From positions 558,001 through 622,000 of the forward strand of contig JAJDDK010000006.1 of assembly GCA_029260345.1 (NCBI GenBank): a stretch of 64,000 bases of DNA. The letters run 5' to 3'. A program made the position numbers and the translations under genes. The stretch is from Phycisphaerales bacterium. Lineage in GTDB: Bacteria; Planctomycetota; Phycisphaerae; Phycisphaerales; UBA1924. The notes beneath the pieces are model-generated. The model saw only the letters and a program-made list of their open reading frames with translations. It did not search any database and was not told where the DNA came from. How positions within the stretch are numbered: position 1 is the stretch's first letter; each line of letters opens with the position of its first letter. Below are positions 8,397-16,533 of this stretch, in pieces.

Positions 8397-11207
8397 GTGG
8401 ACACGTTGCACGTGTTGACGCTTGCGTCAATCGCTGATCTTCCGGTGTGGTATTTCCTTGGACCTGCTGGCGCCATCACAGCGCTGATTATGGCGTTCGT
8501 CTTTTCGCGCAGCGTCATGAGCAAGTCTGAAGGCGATAGCGAAATGATTCGCATCGCTCAGGCGGTGCGCGACGGCGCGATGGCGTACCTCACGCGTCAG
8601 TACCGCGTGGTCGCGATGGTCTTCGTCGGACTTGTGGTGGTGCTCGCCATCATGAGCTTTGGCCTGCACCTTCAGCCGAGATTGACGATCCTTGGCGTGC
8701 CGATCGCCGGTTTGTTGTCCGGTCTGTGCGGCTGGTTCGGCATGAAGATGGCGACGAATGCCTCGGCAAGAACCGCGGCTGCCGCGAAGGAGTCGCTCAA
8801 TGACGGCCTTCGCGTCGCGTTCCGCTCCGGCGCCGTGATGGGTCTGGTCGTCGTCGGTTTTGCGCTGCTGGACGTCTCCGCATGGTTCCTGGCGCTCAAT
8901 GCGTTGGACTTTGGCGGTGATGACCTTCGCATTCTCACCACCGTGATGCTCAGCTACGGCATGGGCGCTTCGACGCAGGCGCTTTTCGCTCGCGTCGGCG
9001 GCGGTATCTACACCAAAGCCGCGGACGTTGGCGCCGACCTCGTCGGTAAAGTTGAAGCCGGCATTCCCGAAGATGATGCGCGCAACCCCGCCACCATCGC
9101 AGACAACGTTGGTGACAACGTCGGCGACGTCGCCGGCATGGGCGCTGACCTCTACGAGTCGTACTACGGATCGATGCTCGCGACGATGGCGCTTGGCGCC
9201 GCCGCGGCGTTCACGATTCCCGGTATTGAAGGCGCCAACCGCGCTCTGCTCGCGATGGCTTTGGCCGTTGCGCCGATCGCGATTGCCGGCATGGGCATTT
9301 TCTGTTCGATCGTCGGCATCTTCGCCGTCAAGGCGAAGGAAGGCGCGACGTTTGCGCAGTTGCTGAAGAGCCTGCATACGGGTGTGTGGGTCGCTTCGGC
9401 GCTGATCGGCGTCGCGGCGTTCGGCATTCTGTTCGCACTGCTATCGCCGGGATCTGATCTTGGAGCCGCACTCGCGGAGCACACCACCATCACATGGTGG
9501 GGCATCGGACTTTCAATCGCGTCTGGCTTGATCGCCGGTTTGGTGATCGCTTATGCGACTGAGTACTACACGAGCTACGAGCATCCGCCCACGAGAAAGA
9601 TTGCGTTGCAAGCCATCACCGGTCCGGCGACGGTCATTATCGCGGGCATCGCTGAGGGCATGAAGTCCACGTGGGCGGCGCTGGTGACGGTGGTCGTTGC
9701 AATTTCCGCGGCGTTCGCGTTCAGCGGCGGCGGAGACAACTTCCTGATGGGTCTGTACGGCGTGGGCATCGCTGCCGTCGGTATGCTCGCGACGCTCGGC
9801 ATCACGCTGGCGACGGACGCCTACGGCCCGATCGCTGACAACGCGGGCGGCAACGCCGAAATGACCGGTCAGCCCCCCCACGTGCGTGAGCGCACGGACA
9901 TGCTTGATTCGCTCGGCAACACGACCGCCGCGACCGGCAAGGGCTTTGCGATTGGTTCAGCGGCGCTGACGGCGCTGGCGCTTTTCGCGGCATACGTGCA
10001 GATCGTTCAAACGCAGCTCAACAGCCAGGCTGTGACGTACGCGCAGAAGAATGCGACGACTATTGAGGCGCCGGACAATTCCGGCAGCCCGTACGTGATT
10101 TATCAGGGCTACGGCCGATTCGCCGTTGTGGCGGACGGTCAGGCGGCCGATGGCGGCACGTATTACAGCGGCGCCATTCTCGTCGATCGAGATGAAATTT
10201 CGTCCGGTCAGTTCCGCGCCATGCAGGTGGGCCAGACTTTTCGCGCATTCCCGATCAACCCGCACGGCGACGACGTCAACATTGATCAGATTCGTGTGGC
10301 GCCGGAGTTCCGTGTCGCAGGCACGATTCCGATCGAAGGTTTCGCACCTGAAGAACTTCCTGAACTCGACTTCCGTGTGGTCTCGACGAGCAACGCCACG
10401 ATCAGCGATGTGCTCGCGTTTTACGATGTGACGCTCTTGAATCCGCGCGTGCTTGGCGGATTGTTCCTTGGCGTGATGCTGGCCTTCCTGTTCTGCGCTT
10501 TGACGATGAACGCGGTGGGTCGCGCCGCCAACGAAATGATGAAGGAAGCGCGTCGCCAGTTCGGCAAGATGCGCGAAGCGTTCCGCTCACAGCACATGAG
10601 CGAAGAGCAGATCGCCAATCCTGAGCAGTGGCCGAAACTGGTCGAATTCGAAGGCATGACGTACCCCGACTACGCCGAGTGCGTTTCGATCTCGACCGCT
10701 GCGGCGCAGCGTGAAATGGTGCGGCCCGCCCTTTTGGCGATCATCATTCCGATCCTTGTTGGTCTGGTGCTGAACGTGCCTGGTGTGATCGGCATGCTGG
10801 CGGGCGGTCTGACGGCGGGCTTCGCGGTCGCCATCTTCATGGCCAACGCAGGCGGCGCGTGGGACAACGCCAAGAAGCTCATCGAGAGCTACGGGCGCAT
10901 CACCGCGAACCAGTTCGTCAACGACGACGCCAAGCGCCAGATCGTTCCTCACGAGATTCGCGATGCAATTGACATTCGCGCACAGGAATACGTTGCGGCG
11001 GGCAAAGGCGAGGCATACGTCTACGGCAAGGGCTCCGACGACCACAAGGCGACTGTCGTCGGCGACACCGTCGGTGATCCGTTCAAGGACACCTCCGGCC
11101 CCTCGCTCAACATTCTGATCAAGCTGATCTCGATCGTCTCGGTGGTCTTCGCCGGGTTGGTCGTGAAGTTCGGGCCGATCTTCGGTTCGATGCTCGGACT
11201 TGGCTGA
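8397..11207 (+). CDS. hppA: Membrane-bound ion-pumping pyrophosphatase, K+-dependent type, with extra loop domain
   Basis: 936 residues, against about 670-770 usual. It hydrolyses pyrophosphate and pumps H+ and/or Na+. The substrate and metal site is intact: DVGADLVGKVEAGIPEDDAR, then NPATIADNVGDNVGDVAGMG, and in the C-terminal part GDTVGDPFKDTSGPS. The K+-dependence signature GNTTAATGKG is present, with Ala511 and Gly514 where K+-independent enzymes have Lys and Thr. Residues about 540-678 are an extra hydrophilic, beta-rich insertion between two transmembrane helices. A GTG start follows AGGAG. The stop overlaps rsfS (TGATG). H+ versus Na+ specificity cannot be told from motifs I can read. 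Confidence 0.93.
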   Translation: MDTLHVLTLASIADLPVWYFLGPAGAITALIMAFVFSRSVMSKSEGDSEMIRIAQAVRDGAMAYLTRQYRVVAMVFVGLVVVLAIMSFGLHLQPRLTILGVPIAGLLSGLCGWFGMKMATNASARTAAAAKESLNDGLRVAFRSGAVMGLVVVGFALLDVSAWFLALNALDFGGDDLRILTTVMLSYGMGASTQALFARVGGGIYTKAADVGADLVGKVEAGIPEDDARNPATIADNVGDNVGDVAGMGADLYESYYGSMLATMALGAAAAFTIPGIEGANRALLAMALAVAPIAIAGMGIFCSIVGIFAVKAKEGATFAQLLKSLHTGVWVASALIGVAAFGILFALLSPGSDLGAALAEHTTITWWGIGLSIASGLIAGLVIAYATEYYTSYEHPPTRKIALQAITGPATVIIAGIAEGMKSTWAALVTVVVAISAAFAFSGGGDNFLMGLYGVGIAAVGMLATLGITLATDAYGPIADNAGGNAEMTGQPPHVRERTDMLDSLGNTTAATGKGFAIGSAALTALALFAAYVQIVQTQLNSQAVTYAQKNATTIEAPDNSGSPYVIYQGYGRFAVVADGQAADGGTYYSGAILVDRDEISSGQFRAMQVGQTFRAFPINPHGDDVNIDQIRVAPEFRVAGTIPIEGFAPEELPELDFRVVSTSNATISDVLAFYDVTLLNPRVLGGLFLGVMLAFLFCALTMNAVGRAANEMMKEARRQFGKMREAFRSQHMSEEQIANPEQWPKLVEFEGMTYPDYAECVSISTAAAQREMVRPALLAIIIPILVGLVLNVPGVIGMLAGGLTAGFAVAIFMANAGGAWDNAKKLIESYGRITANQFVNDDAKRQIVPHEIRDAIDIRAQEYVAAGKGEAYVYGKGSDDHKATVVGDTVGDPFKDTSGPSLNILIKLISIVSVVFAGLVVKFGPIFGSMLGLG

Positions 11208-11614
11208 TGGTTGCGGCGGACGCTACATCTGAGCGGCTGAATGAGTCTGCGCGACGCGTCGCTATCGCGGCGGCGCGCGGACTCGACGAAGGCAAGTGCG
11301 AAGAAATCATCGTCATTGATGTGCGCGATGTCAGCCAGGTGACGGACTACATCGTCATCGGGTCAGGCACCAGCGACCGTCAGATGCGCACGGCGATCCA
11401 CAAGGCGGAAGACGCCGTCAAGGAACTTGGCGAAGACGTCTTCCGCAGCGCCAAGGATCCGTCGTCGACGTGGATCGTGCTGGACTTCATCGACGTCGTC
11501 GTGCATGTGTTTGAGCCCGGCATGCGGTCGCATTACGACCTTGAAATGCTCTGGGGCGATGGTTATCGGATTGACTGGAAATCGGAATCCATCAACGGCG
11601 CCACGGGCGGCTGA
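11207..11614 (+). CDS. rsfS: Ribosomal silencing factor RsfS
   Basis: 135 residues of the RsfS/DUF143/iojap family, which binds uL14 on the 50S subunit and blocks subunit joining in starvation. Family pattern: VIDVRDVSQVTDYIVIGSG, SDRQMRTAI, the TWIVLDFIDVVVHVFEP core strand pair, and the terminal YDLEMLWGD. ATG overlaps the hppA stop by one base, giving coupled translation with the pyrophosphatase, an unusual partner (rsfS is commonly next to nadD). Confidence 0.9.
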   Translation: MVAADATSERLNESARRVAIAAARGLDEGKCEEIIVIDVRDVSQVTDYIVIGSGTSDRQMRTAIHKAEDAVKELGEDVFRSAKDPSSTWIVLDFIDVVVHVFEPGMRSHYDLEMLWGDGYRIDWKSESINGATGG

Positions 11615-11654
11615 CTGAGAGCGCTCTTGCGGCGGGGCCAGCTACACTTGGCGC

Positions 11655-13271
11655 ATGGCCCGCGGGATTTCACTCGCCAACAAGTGTCAGCTCCTGTTTG
11701 GCGCCGCGGTCGTGCTGATTGTCACGGCGGCGCTCTTCGGACCGTGGCTGCGCGTCGGCTCCATTATTGATCAAAGCGAGCTTGGCGCCTTGCGTGACTT
11801 TGCCGCGGTCGAAGCGCAAGCGCCGGGTGACTTGCTCGTGCAGCGCATTTCGGCCGGCGCCGTGGACGCCATTTCTCGCGATGAGTTCATTGAGTCCGCG
11901 TTTGAGCGGTTTCGTGAGGATCCCGAGCGGGCGGAGCATAGTGAAGCCATTTGGGATTCCGGTGACCGTGTGTATCGCTTTGCGCGGCCGGTTCGGGCGG
12001 AAGACGGCACGGTCGAATCCATTGTGATGGTGCGTCACCGGGCGCCGCGTGCGGCGGGCCGACTCTTTGTGAACCGTTTGTTCCTTCTGAGCGCCGGACT
12101 GATGGCGGGCGGGCTGGCGGTGCTTGTGTTCTATCTGATCACCACACGCCTGATTCTTTCGCCGGTGCGTTCTCTGAAAGACACCGCGGAACGCATCATC
12201 GAAGGCGATCCGGATGCGCGGGCCGAAATCAGGACCGGTGACGAGTTTGAGCAGCTTGCCGATGCATTCAACGGCATGCTCTCCGGCCTCGAAGAGAAGC
12301 GCGAGCAGCTTCGCGCAGCGAACCAGTCGCTTGACTTGAAAGTGTCACGGCTCGAACAGGCCAACCTCGCGCTGCACGAAGCGGCCAAACTCAAAGGCGA
12401 CTTCATTGCGGCGGTCAGCCATGAACTTCGCACGCCGTTGAATTCGATTATCGGTTTTGCTGAATTGCTTCAGGAAATCGCCGAGCGCGACCAGGACGCG
12501 GGTCTGGTGCGCGATCAGGATGAATGGCTCAAACGCAAACGCTACCTCGACAACATCGTCGCGGCGGGGCGCAGCCTGCTTGAAATGATCAATGAACTGC
12601 TCGATATGGCCAAGATCGAAGCAGGCAAGATGGACTTGCACGTTGAACTCATGAGCGTGTCGGAAGCGTGCGATGGTCTGATGGCGCTGATCCGACCGCA
12701 GGCCGAACGGAAGCGCATCACACTGATCTATGAAACGGCGGCTGGACGCCTCGCCGACGAGGGCGCCGACGGCGCTCCGATCATCGAGACTGATCCCCGA
12801 AAATTTCAACAAATCGTGTTCAACTTCCTGTCGAACGCGGTCAAATTTACACCGGAGAATGGGACGGTCACGCTGCGAAGTGAGCGGCTCATCGGCGGGG
12901 ACGGCGAATCACGTGTGCGCGTGAGCGTGATCGACACTGGCCCGGGCATCGCCAAAACGGATCAGGAGCGAATCTTCGAAAAGTTCACGCAAATCGAGAG
13001 CGGCCATACGCGGCTGCACGCGGGCACCGGTCTTGGCCTTGCCATTGCGCGCGAACTGACGCAAATGATTCAGGGCGAAATTCAATTGGTGAGTGAATCC
13101 GGGCGCGGCTCGATGTTCAGTCTCATTGTTCCAATGCGGATGGATCCGGAGTCAGCGGCGGACATGACGCTGCGACTGGCTGGGAAAGCAAAGTCGGGCG
13201 ATGGTTCACCGGTAATTGATGCCGAACCGGTTGATGAACCGCCACGGCTGCCGCAGAAAACATCGTCTTAA
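11655..13271 (+). CDS. Membrane sensor histidine kinase (HAMP-HisKA-HATPase)
   Basis: 538 residues. TM1 about 10-33, an extracytoplasmic sensor of about 100 residues without a fold I recognise, TM2 about 143-167, HAMP about 168-220, a short coiled coil, HisKA with phospho-acceptor His256 in AVSHELRTPLNSIIGF, and a HATPase_c domain with N box NFLSNAVKFTPENG, G1 DTGPGIA, F box IFEKF and G2 GTGLGLAIARE. The C-terminal 45 residues are an unstructured tail. No response regulator gene is next to it, so it is an orphan kinase in this window. Stops overlap with yraN on the other strand. Confidence 0.92.
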   Translation: MARGISLANKCQLLFGAAVVLIVTAALFGPWLRVGSIIDQSELGALRDFAAVEAQAPGDLLVQRISAGAVDAISRDEFIESAFERFREDPERAEHSEAIWDSGDRVYRFARPVRAEDGTVESIVMVRHRAPRAAGRLFVNRLFLLSAGLMAGGLAVLVFYLITTRLILSPVRSLKDTAERIIEGDPDARAEIRTGDEFEQLADAFNGMLSGLEEKREQLRAANQSLDLKVSRLEQANLALHEAAKLKGDFIAAVSHELRTPLNSIIGFAELLQEIAERDQDAGLVRDQDEWLKRKRYLDNIVAAGRSLLEMINELLDMAKIEAGKMDLHVELMSVSEACDGLMALIRPQAERKRITLIYETAAGRLADEGADGAPIIETDPRKFQQIVFNFLSNAVKFTPENGTVTLRSERLIGGDGESRVRVSVIDTGPGIAKTDQERIFEKFTQIESGHTRLHAGTGLGLAIARELTQMIQGEIQLVSESGRGSMFSLIVPMRMDPESAADMTLRLAGKAKSGDGSPVIDAEPVDEPPRLPQKTSS

Positions 13272-13669
13272 CGGCGAATTGCATTCTCGAGGTGCCGCAG
13301 TGTCGGCTGACCTTGCTCGGGCCAGTCAATAGCGATGACGTCGATGCGCAGCGGGCGATCGCGCCAGCCGCGTTGCGCCGCGAACTGCTCGACCAGTTGA
13401 ATGAGCTTGCGCTGCTTTTTGTGCGTGATCTGCGCTTCGGGCGGCGGCGCCGCGGGATTGAATGCTTTCGTTTTGACCTCAACAAACACGAGCGTGGTGC
13501 GGTCGGGCGCCAGGGCGACAATGTCCAGCTCCCCCACTCGCGTGCGCAGATTACGGGCAAGAATGCGGTAACGACTGCGGCGCAGGTGGCGGGCGGCGTG
13601 TTTCTCACCTGCGCGCCCGAGGCGCTGGGTTCCAGCGGGCCGGCGTGGAATTCGTCGAAGGAGTGCCAC
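13268..13669 (-). CDS. yraN: UPF0102/YraN-family endonuclease-like protein
   Basis: 133 residues. YraN core: LGRAGEKHAARHL, the metal-site strand RVGELDIVA (catalytic-type Asp), LVFVEVKTK (E-x-K of the PD-(D/E)xK nuclease fold) and a C-terminal RIDVIAID strand. Cellular role is not established for the family. GTG 13669 is chosen because TTGAGG lies just before it, partly inside the upstream gene's stop codon, and the longer frame reads through the upstream gene. Runs directly after the parvulin-like gene. Confidence 0.85.
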   Translation of the reverse strand: MALLRRIPRRPAGTQRLGRAGEKHAARHLRRSRYRILARNLRTRVGELDIVALAPDRTTLVFVEVKTKAFNPAAPPPEAQITHKKQRKLIQLVEQFAAQRGWRDRPLRIDVIAIDWPEQGQPTLRHLENAIRR

Positions 13670-13676
13670 GCGAGCC

Positions 13677-14990
13677 TCAATTGAGTTGCGAAAGCAAGTA
13701 GCGCTCCGCCGCGATCTCGTACAGGCGGATTTCCATGAGTTCGATCTCGCGGTTGGCGCCGCCAAGCCCGCTTCGATCCAGGAGCGACAAGAAGTATTCG
13801 TTCTCCGCGAGGCGCACTCGTTCGTTGAAGATCTGCTGATAAATCGAGGTCTGCACGTCGTAGAGCGATTCGCTGATGCGACGGACTTCGTCGAGCCTGA
13901 TCCACCACAGGCTGGAGCCGACTTCAAATGGCCCGGCGGATTGCCCCGGCGTGAGATTCTTCGCGGCTTCATTCATTGCGGCGGGGCCGAAGAATGTCGT
14001 TGATTTGTAATCGGGCCCGGAGAGCGCGATTTCCAGTTTATTCTCATTCTCCGTTTCGTAGTTGCTGTACTGAGCGGCAATGTCTCGGAAAGGCTCACCT
14101 TGAGCGAGCGCGGCTTCCACACTTTCTTTGGCCACATCACTGGAGTATCGAATGCGAATCACTCGAAAGATGGCGGTCGCGGGCGGGTTGTAGATGGCGC
14201 GGTCGCGTTCGTAGCGCAAACGGATGTCGCGCCACGGCACATGCACTTTGTTCTGCAAAATGCGCCGAAGCCAGGACCGGATGAGCTCTTCGTCACGCTT
14301 CGCCTTGACCGCTTCTTCCAGCGTGATTCCCTGCTCTTCGAGGAACTTGCGCTGCGCAAACTGTTCGCTGCCGCGCGATTCGCTGATGAGATTTTCACGG
14401 AGCGAACGGACGAAGTTGACGACGCCGGCGCGCTGCTCGGGCGTGAGAGATGATTCCACTTCGGAAAGAAGCAATTCATCGCGAATGCGGTCGCGCAAGG
14501 CCAGACGAATTTCACTCTGTGCAAATTGCAGCCATTCCTCAGGAGGCATGCGTTCCGCCTCGGCCCGGAGACGTGCATCCATGGTGCTGAAAAAATCGGA
14601 AGCAAAGAGCGGTCGCCCGTTGATCTGTCCGACCATCGCATCAACGCGAACCCGCTCAGTGCGGTTCCTGGCGTTCTTGTCGTGCAATTCTTCAACGACT
14701 TCCGCTTCGACGACATCCATGGTTTCGGTCGGCGGCGCGGACTCCGTCGCTCGGGCAGACGAATTGTTCGCGGCTGATGGCGTCGCGGGCGTCGGGCGGG
14801 AAACTGGCCGCTGAAAGGCTGGCGCGAGCGTGACCACTTCCGGTTCGGGCAGCGTTTGCTTGTCAATGGTGTCCGGCGCCGGTGGGAGTTCGACTCGATC
14901 AACCGATCGCAAGCCGCAGCCGGCTACAAGAACGCTGGCCGCCAGAAATAGGCACAGTCCTACGCTACTAAATTCGGAGCTCCGCGCCAT
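13677..14990 (-). CDS. SurA/parvulin-like lipoprotein, probably degenerate PPIase
   Basis: 437 residues. Signal peptide with lipobox VAGC (Cys25), then a Pro/Ser/Thr-rich linker to about residue 110. A helical SurA-N-like chaperone part (about 115-270) follows, and then a PpiC-like domain (about 285-390) with IFRVIRIRY, GEPFRDIAAQYS and an ending like AGPFEVGSSLWWIRLDE. The first strand lacks the usual A-R-H-I-L His of active parvulins, so a chaperone rather than isomerase role in envelope protein folding is inferred. AGGAGG lies 6 bases before ATG 14990. It is divergent from the DUF1844 gene. Confidence 0.78.
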   Translation of the reverse strand: MARSSEFSSVGLCLFLAASVLVAGCGLRSVDRVELPPAPDTIDKQTLPEPEVVTLAPAFQRPVSRPTPATPSAANNSSARATESAPPTETMDVVEAEVVEELHDKNARNRTERVRVDAMVGQINGRPLFASDFFSTMDARLRAEAERMPPEEWLQFAQSEIRLALRDRIRDELLLSEVESSLTPEQRAGVVNFVRSLRENLISESRGSEQFAQRKFLEEQGITLEEAVKAKRDEELIRSWLRRILQNKVHVPWRDIRLRYERDRAIYNPPATAIFRVIRIRYSSDVAKESVEAALAQGEPFRDIAAQYSNYETENENKLEIALSGPDYKSTTFFGPAAMNEAAKNLTPGQSAGPFEVGSSLWWIRLDEVRRISESLYDVQTSIYQQIFNERVRLAENEYFLSLLDRSGLGGANREIELMEIRLYEIAAERYLLSQLN

Positions 14991-15132
14991 CAATTGCCTC
15001 CTGCAGGTGTCGCGGCGAACGCCCGGGACCATCCAATGACCGATGCTACGGCGTCGCGACGCATCCGCCAAGCTTGGCCTACACTGGCGGTAATTCGACC
15101 CTATTTTCAGGACACAAGACGAGGTGCGCCGG

Positions 15133-15594
15133 ATGGCGAAGTTGATCGACCCAACAGGCGGCGATGACGGCGGCGAAAAGCCCAAGATCATCGTCGACAG
15201 CGACTGGAAAGCGGAAGCCCAGAAGGAAAAAGAGCGCCTTTCCGAGGCGGAGACGCAATCCGCCAGTGAAGGCGCCCCCGGCGGTTTGCCTGATGCGGAT
15301 TTCCGTGGGCTCATCGGCGCCATGGCGACGCAAGCCATGATGTATCTGGGCGCGTTCCCGGACGAACAGGGACGGGCAATTTTCGCTCCAGAATATGCAC
15401 GTCACTACATCGAACTGCTCGGTGTGATCGAAGAAAAGACGAAGGGCAATCTCACAGAAGAAGAGGACAAGGAACTGACCGGCGTCCTTCATGAGCTTCG
15501 CGTGCGATTTGTCCAGATCGTGCAGGGTGTCGCTGCGGCGGCTGCAGAGGAAGAAGCTCAGGGACAGGGCGGAGCGCCGATGCCTGAGGCGTAA
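15133..15594 (+). CDS. DUF1844 family protein
   Basis: 153 residues. The C-terminal 90 residues have the DUF1844 pattern: FRGLIGAMATQAMMYLG, then an insert, YARHYIELLGVIEEKTKGNL and TEEEDKELTGVLHELRVRF. The N-terminal 60 residues are hydrophilic and probably disordered. Function is unknown; the family is frequent in planctomycetes, acidobacteria and deltaproteobacteria. ATG 15133 is preferred over GTG 15124 because GAGG at 15121-15124 is well placed 8 bases before it. Confidence 0.85.
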   Translation: MAKLIDPTGGDDGGEKPKIIVDSDWKAEAQKEKERLSEAETQSASEGAPGGLPDADFRGLIGAMATQAMMYLGAFPDEQGRAIFAPEYARHYIELLGVIEEKTKGNLTEEEDKELTGVLHELRVRFVQIVQGVAAAAAEEEAQGQGGAPMPEA

Positions 15595-15685
15595 GGTCAG
15601 GAACTGCCGCCAATCGGTGTATTGAGCCGATTGAGACTTTGGGCGGCCCTGTCCGAGCCGCCCATCAGATCGAGTCATCAATGGA

Positions 15686-16531
15686 ATGGGGACTCTTCAC
15701 GTGACGCAGACCGGCTCCTTCCTGCAACGGCACCATTTCCTGCTCCGTCGGCTTCACTCGTTGAGCGGCATTGTGCCGATCGGCGTGTTTCTGATAGTTC
15801 ACCTCACGACAAACGCCAGCGTCGTGTGGGGCATGGTGAACAGCTCCAAGTACGACGGATTGCACGGCGGCGCCGCGACGTTTCAGCACGAAGTCAATTT
15901 CATTCACAGCCTGCCGTTTCTGATTCTCATCGAAATCTTCGGGCTGTGGCTCCCGATCGCTTTCCATTCAATCCTTGGCATCTATTACGCGACGACCGGT
16001 CGATCGAATCTGACGCGGTATCCGTATCAGGACAACTGGCGATACTCGTTGCAGCGCATCAGTGGGTACGTCGGCGTGCTGTTTATTTTCTATCACGTCG
16101 CGACGCTGCGCTGGGGCTGGACCTTCCTGATCCCCGGCGGCACGAAATGGGATGGCGAGTTTGCCGCGTCAACCATGGCCAGCGCTTTGCAAGGTGGAAC
16201 GGACGGCATGACCACCGCGGGGCTGTTCGTCTCGCTGTGCTACATGATCGGCGTGTCATTGCTGGTGTTTCACTTGGCCAATGGACTGTGGACCGCTGCG
16301 ATTACATGGGGTCTCACCGTTTCAGACAAAGCGCAGCGCCGATGGGGCCTTGTGTGCGCTGGTCTTGGCGCCGGGCTGATGGCCCTCGCATGGTCCGCCG
16401 TGATTGGCTTTGCAACGCTTGATCCTGCCGAAGCGCAGCTTGCGGAAGAGCATGTGAATCGCGGGCACGGCGTTGAACCAGCTCACGTTGATTCAAATGT
16501 TGCGATGACGACTTCTGGGAATGAGGAGTGA
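15686..16531 (+). CDS. sdhC: Succinate dehydrogenase cytochrome b subunit, di-heme type
   Basis: 281 residues with five predicted transmembrane helices, like the single membrane anchor of Bacillus succinate:quinone reductase. Heme-ligand candidates are the His residues in RRLHSLSG/LIVHLTTN, FIHSLPF/AFHSILG, IFYHVATL and LLVFHLANG. This type carries two b hemes and normally passes electrons to menaquinone. First gene of sdhCAB; stop overlaps the ribosome-binding region of sdhA. The C-terminal 35 residues after the last helix are a hydrophilic extension. Confidence 0.9.
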   Translation: MGTLHVTQTGSFLQRHHFLLRRLHSLSGIVPIGVFLIVHLTTNASVVWGMVNSSKYDGLHGGAATFQHEVNFIHSLPFLILIEIFGLWLPIAFHSILGIYYATTGRSNLTRYPYQDNWRYSLQRISGYVGVLFIFYHVATLRWGWTFLIPGGTKWDGEFAASTMASALQGGTDGMTTAGLFVSLCYMIGVSLLVFHLANGLWTAAITWGLTVSDKAQRRWGLVCAGLGAGLMALAWSAVIGFATLDPAEAQLAEEHVNRGHGVEPAHVDSNVAMTTSGNEE

Positions 16532-16533
16532 CG

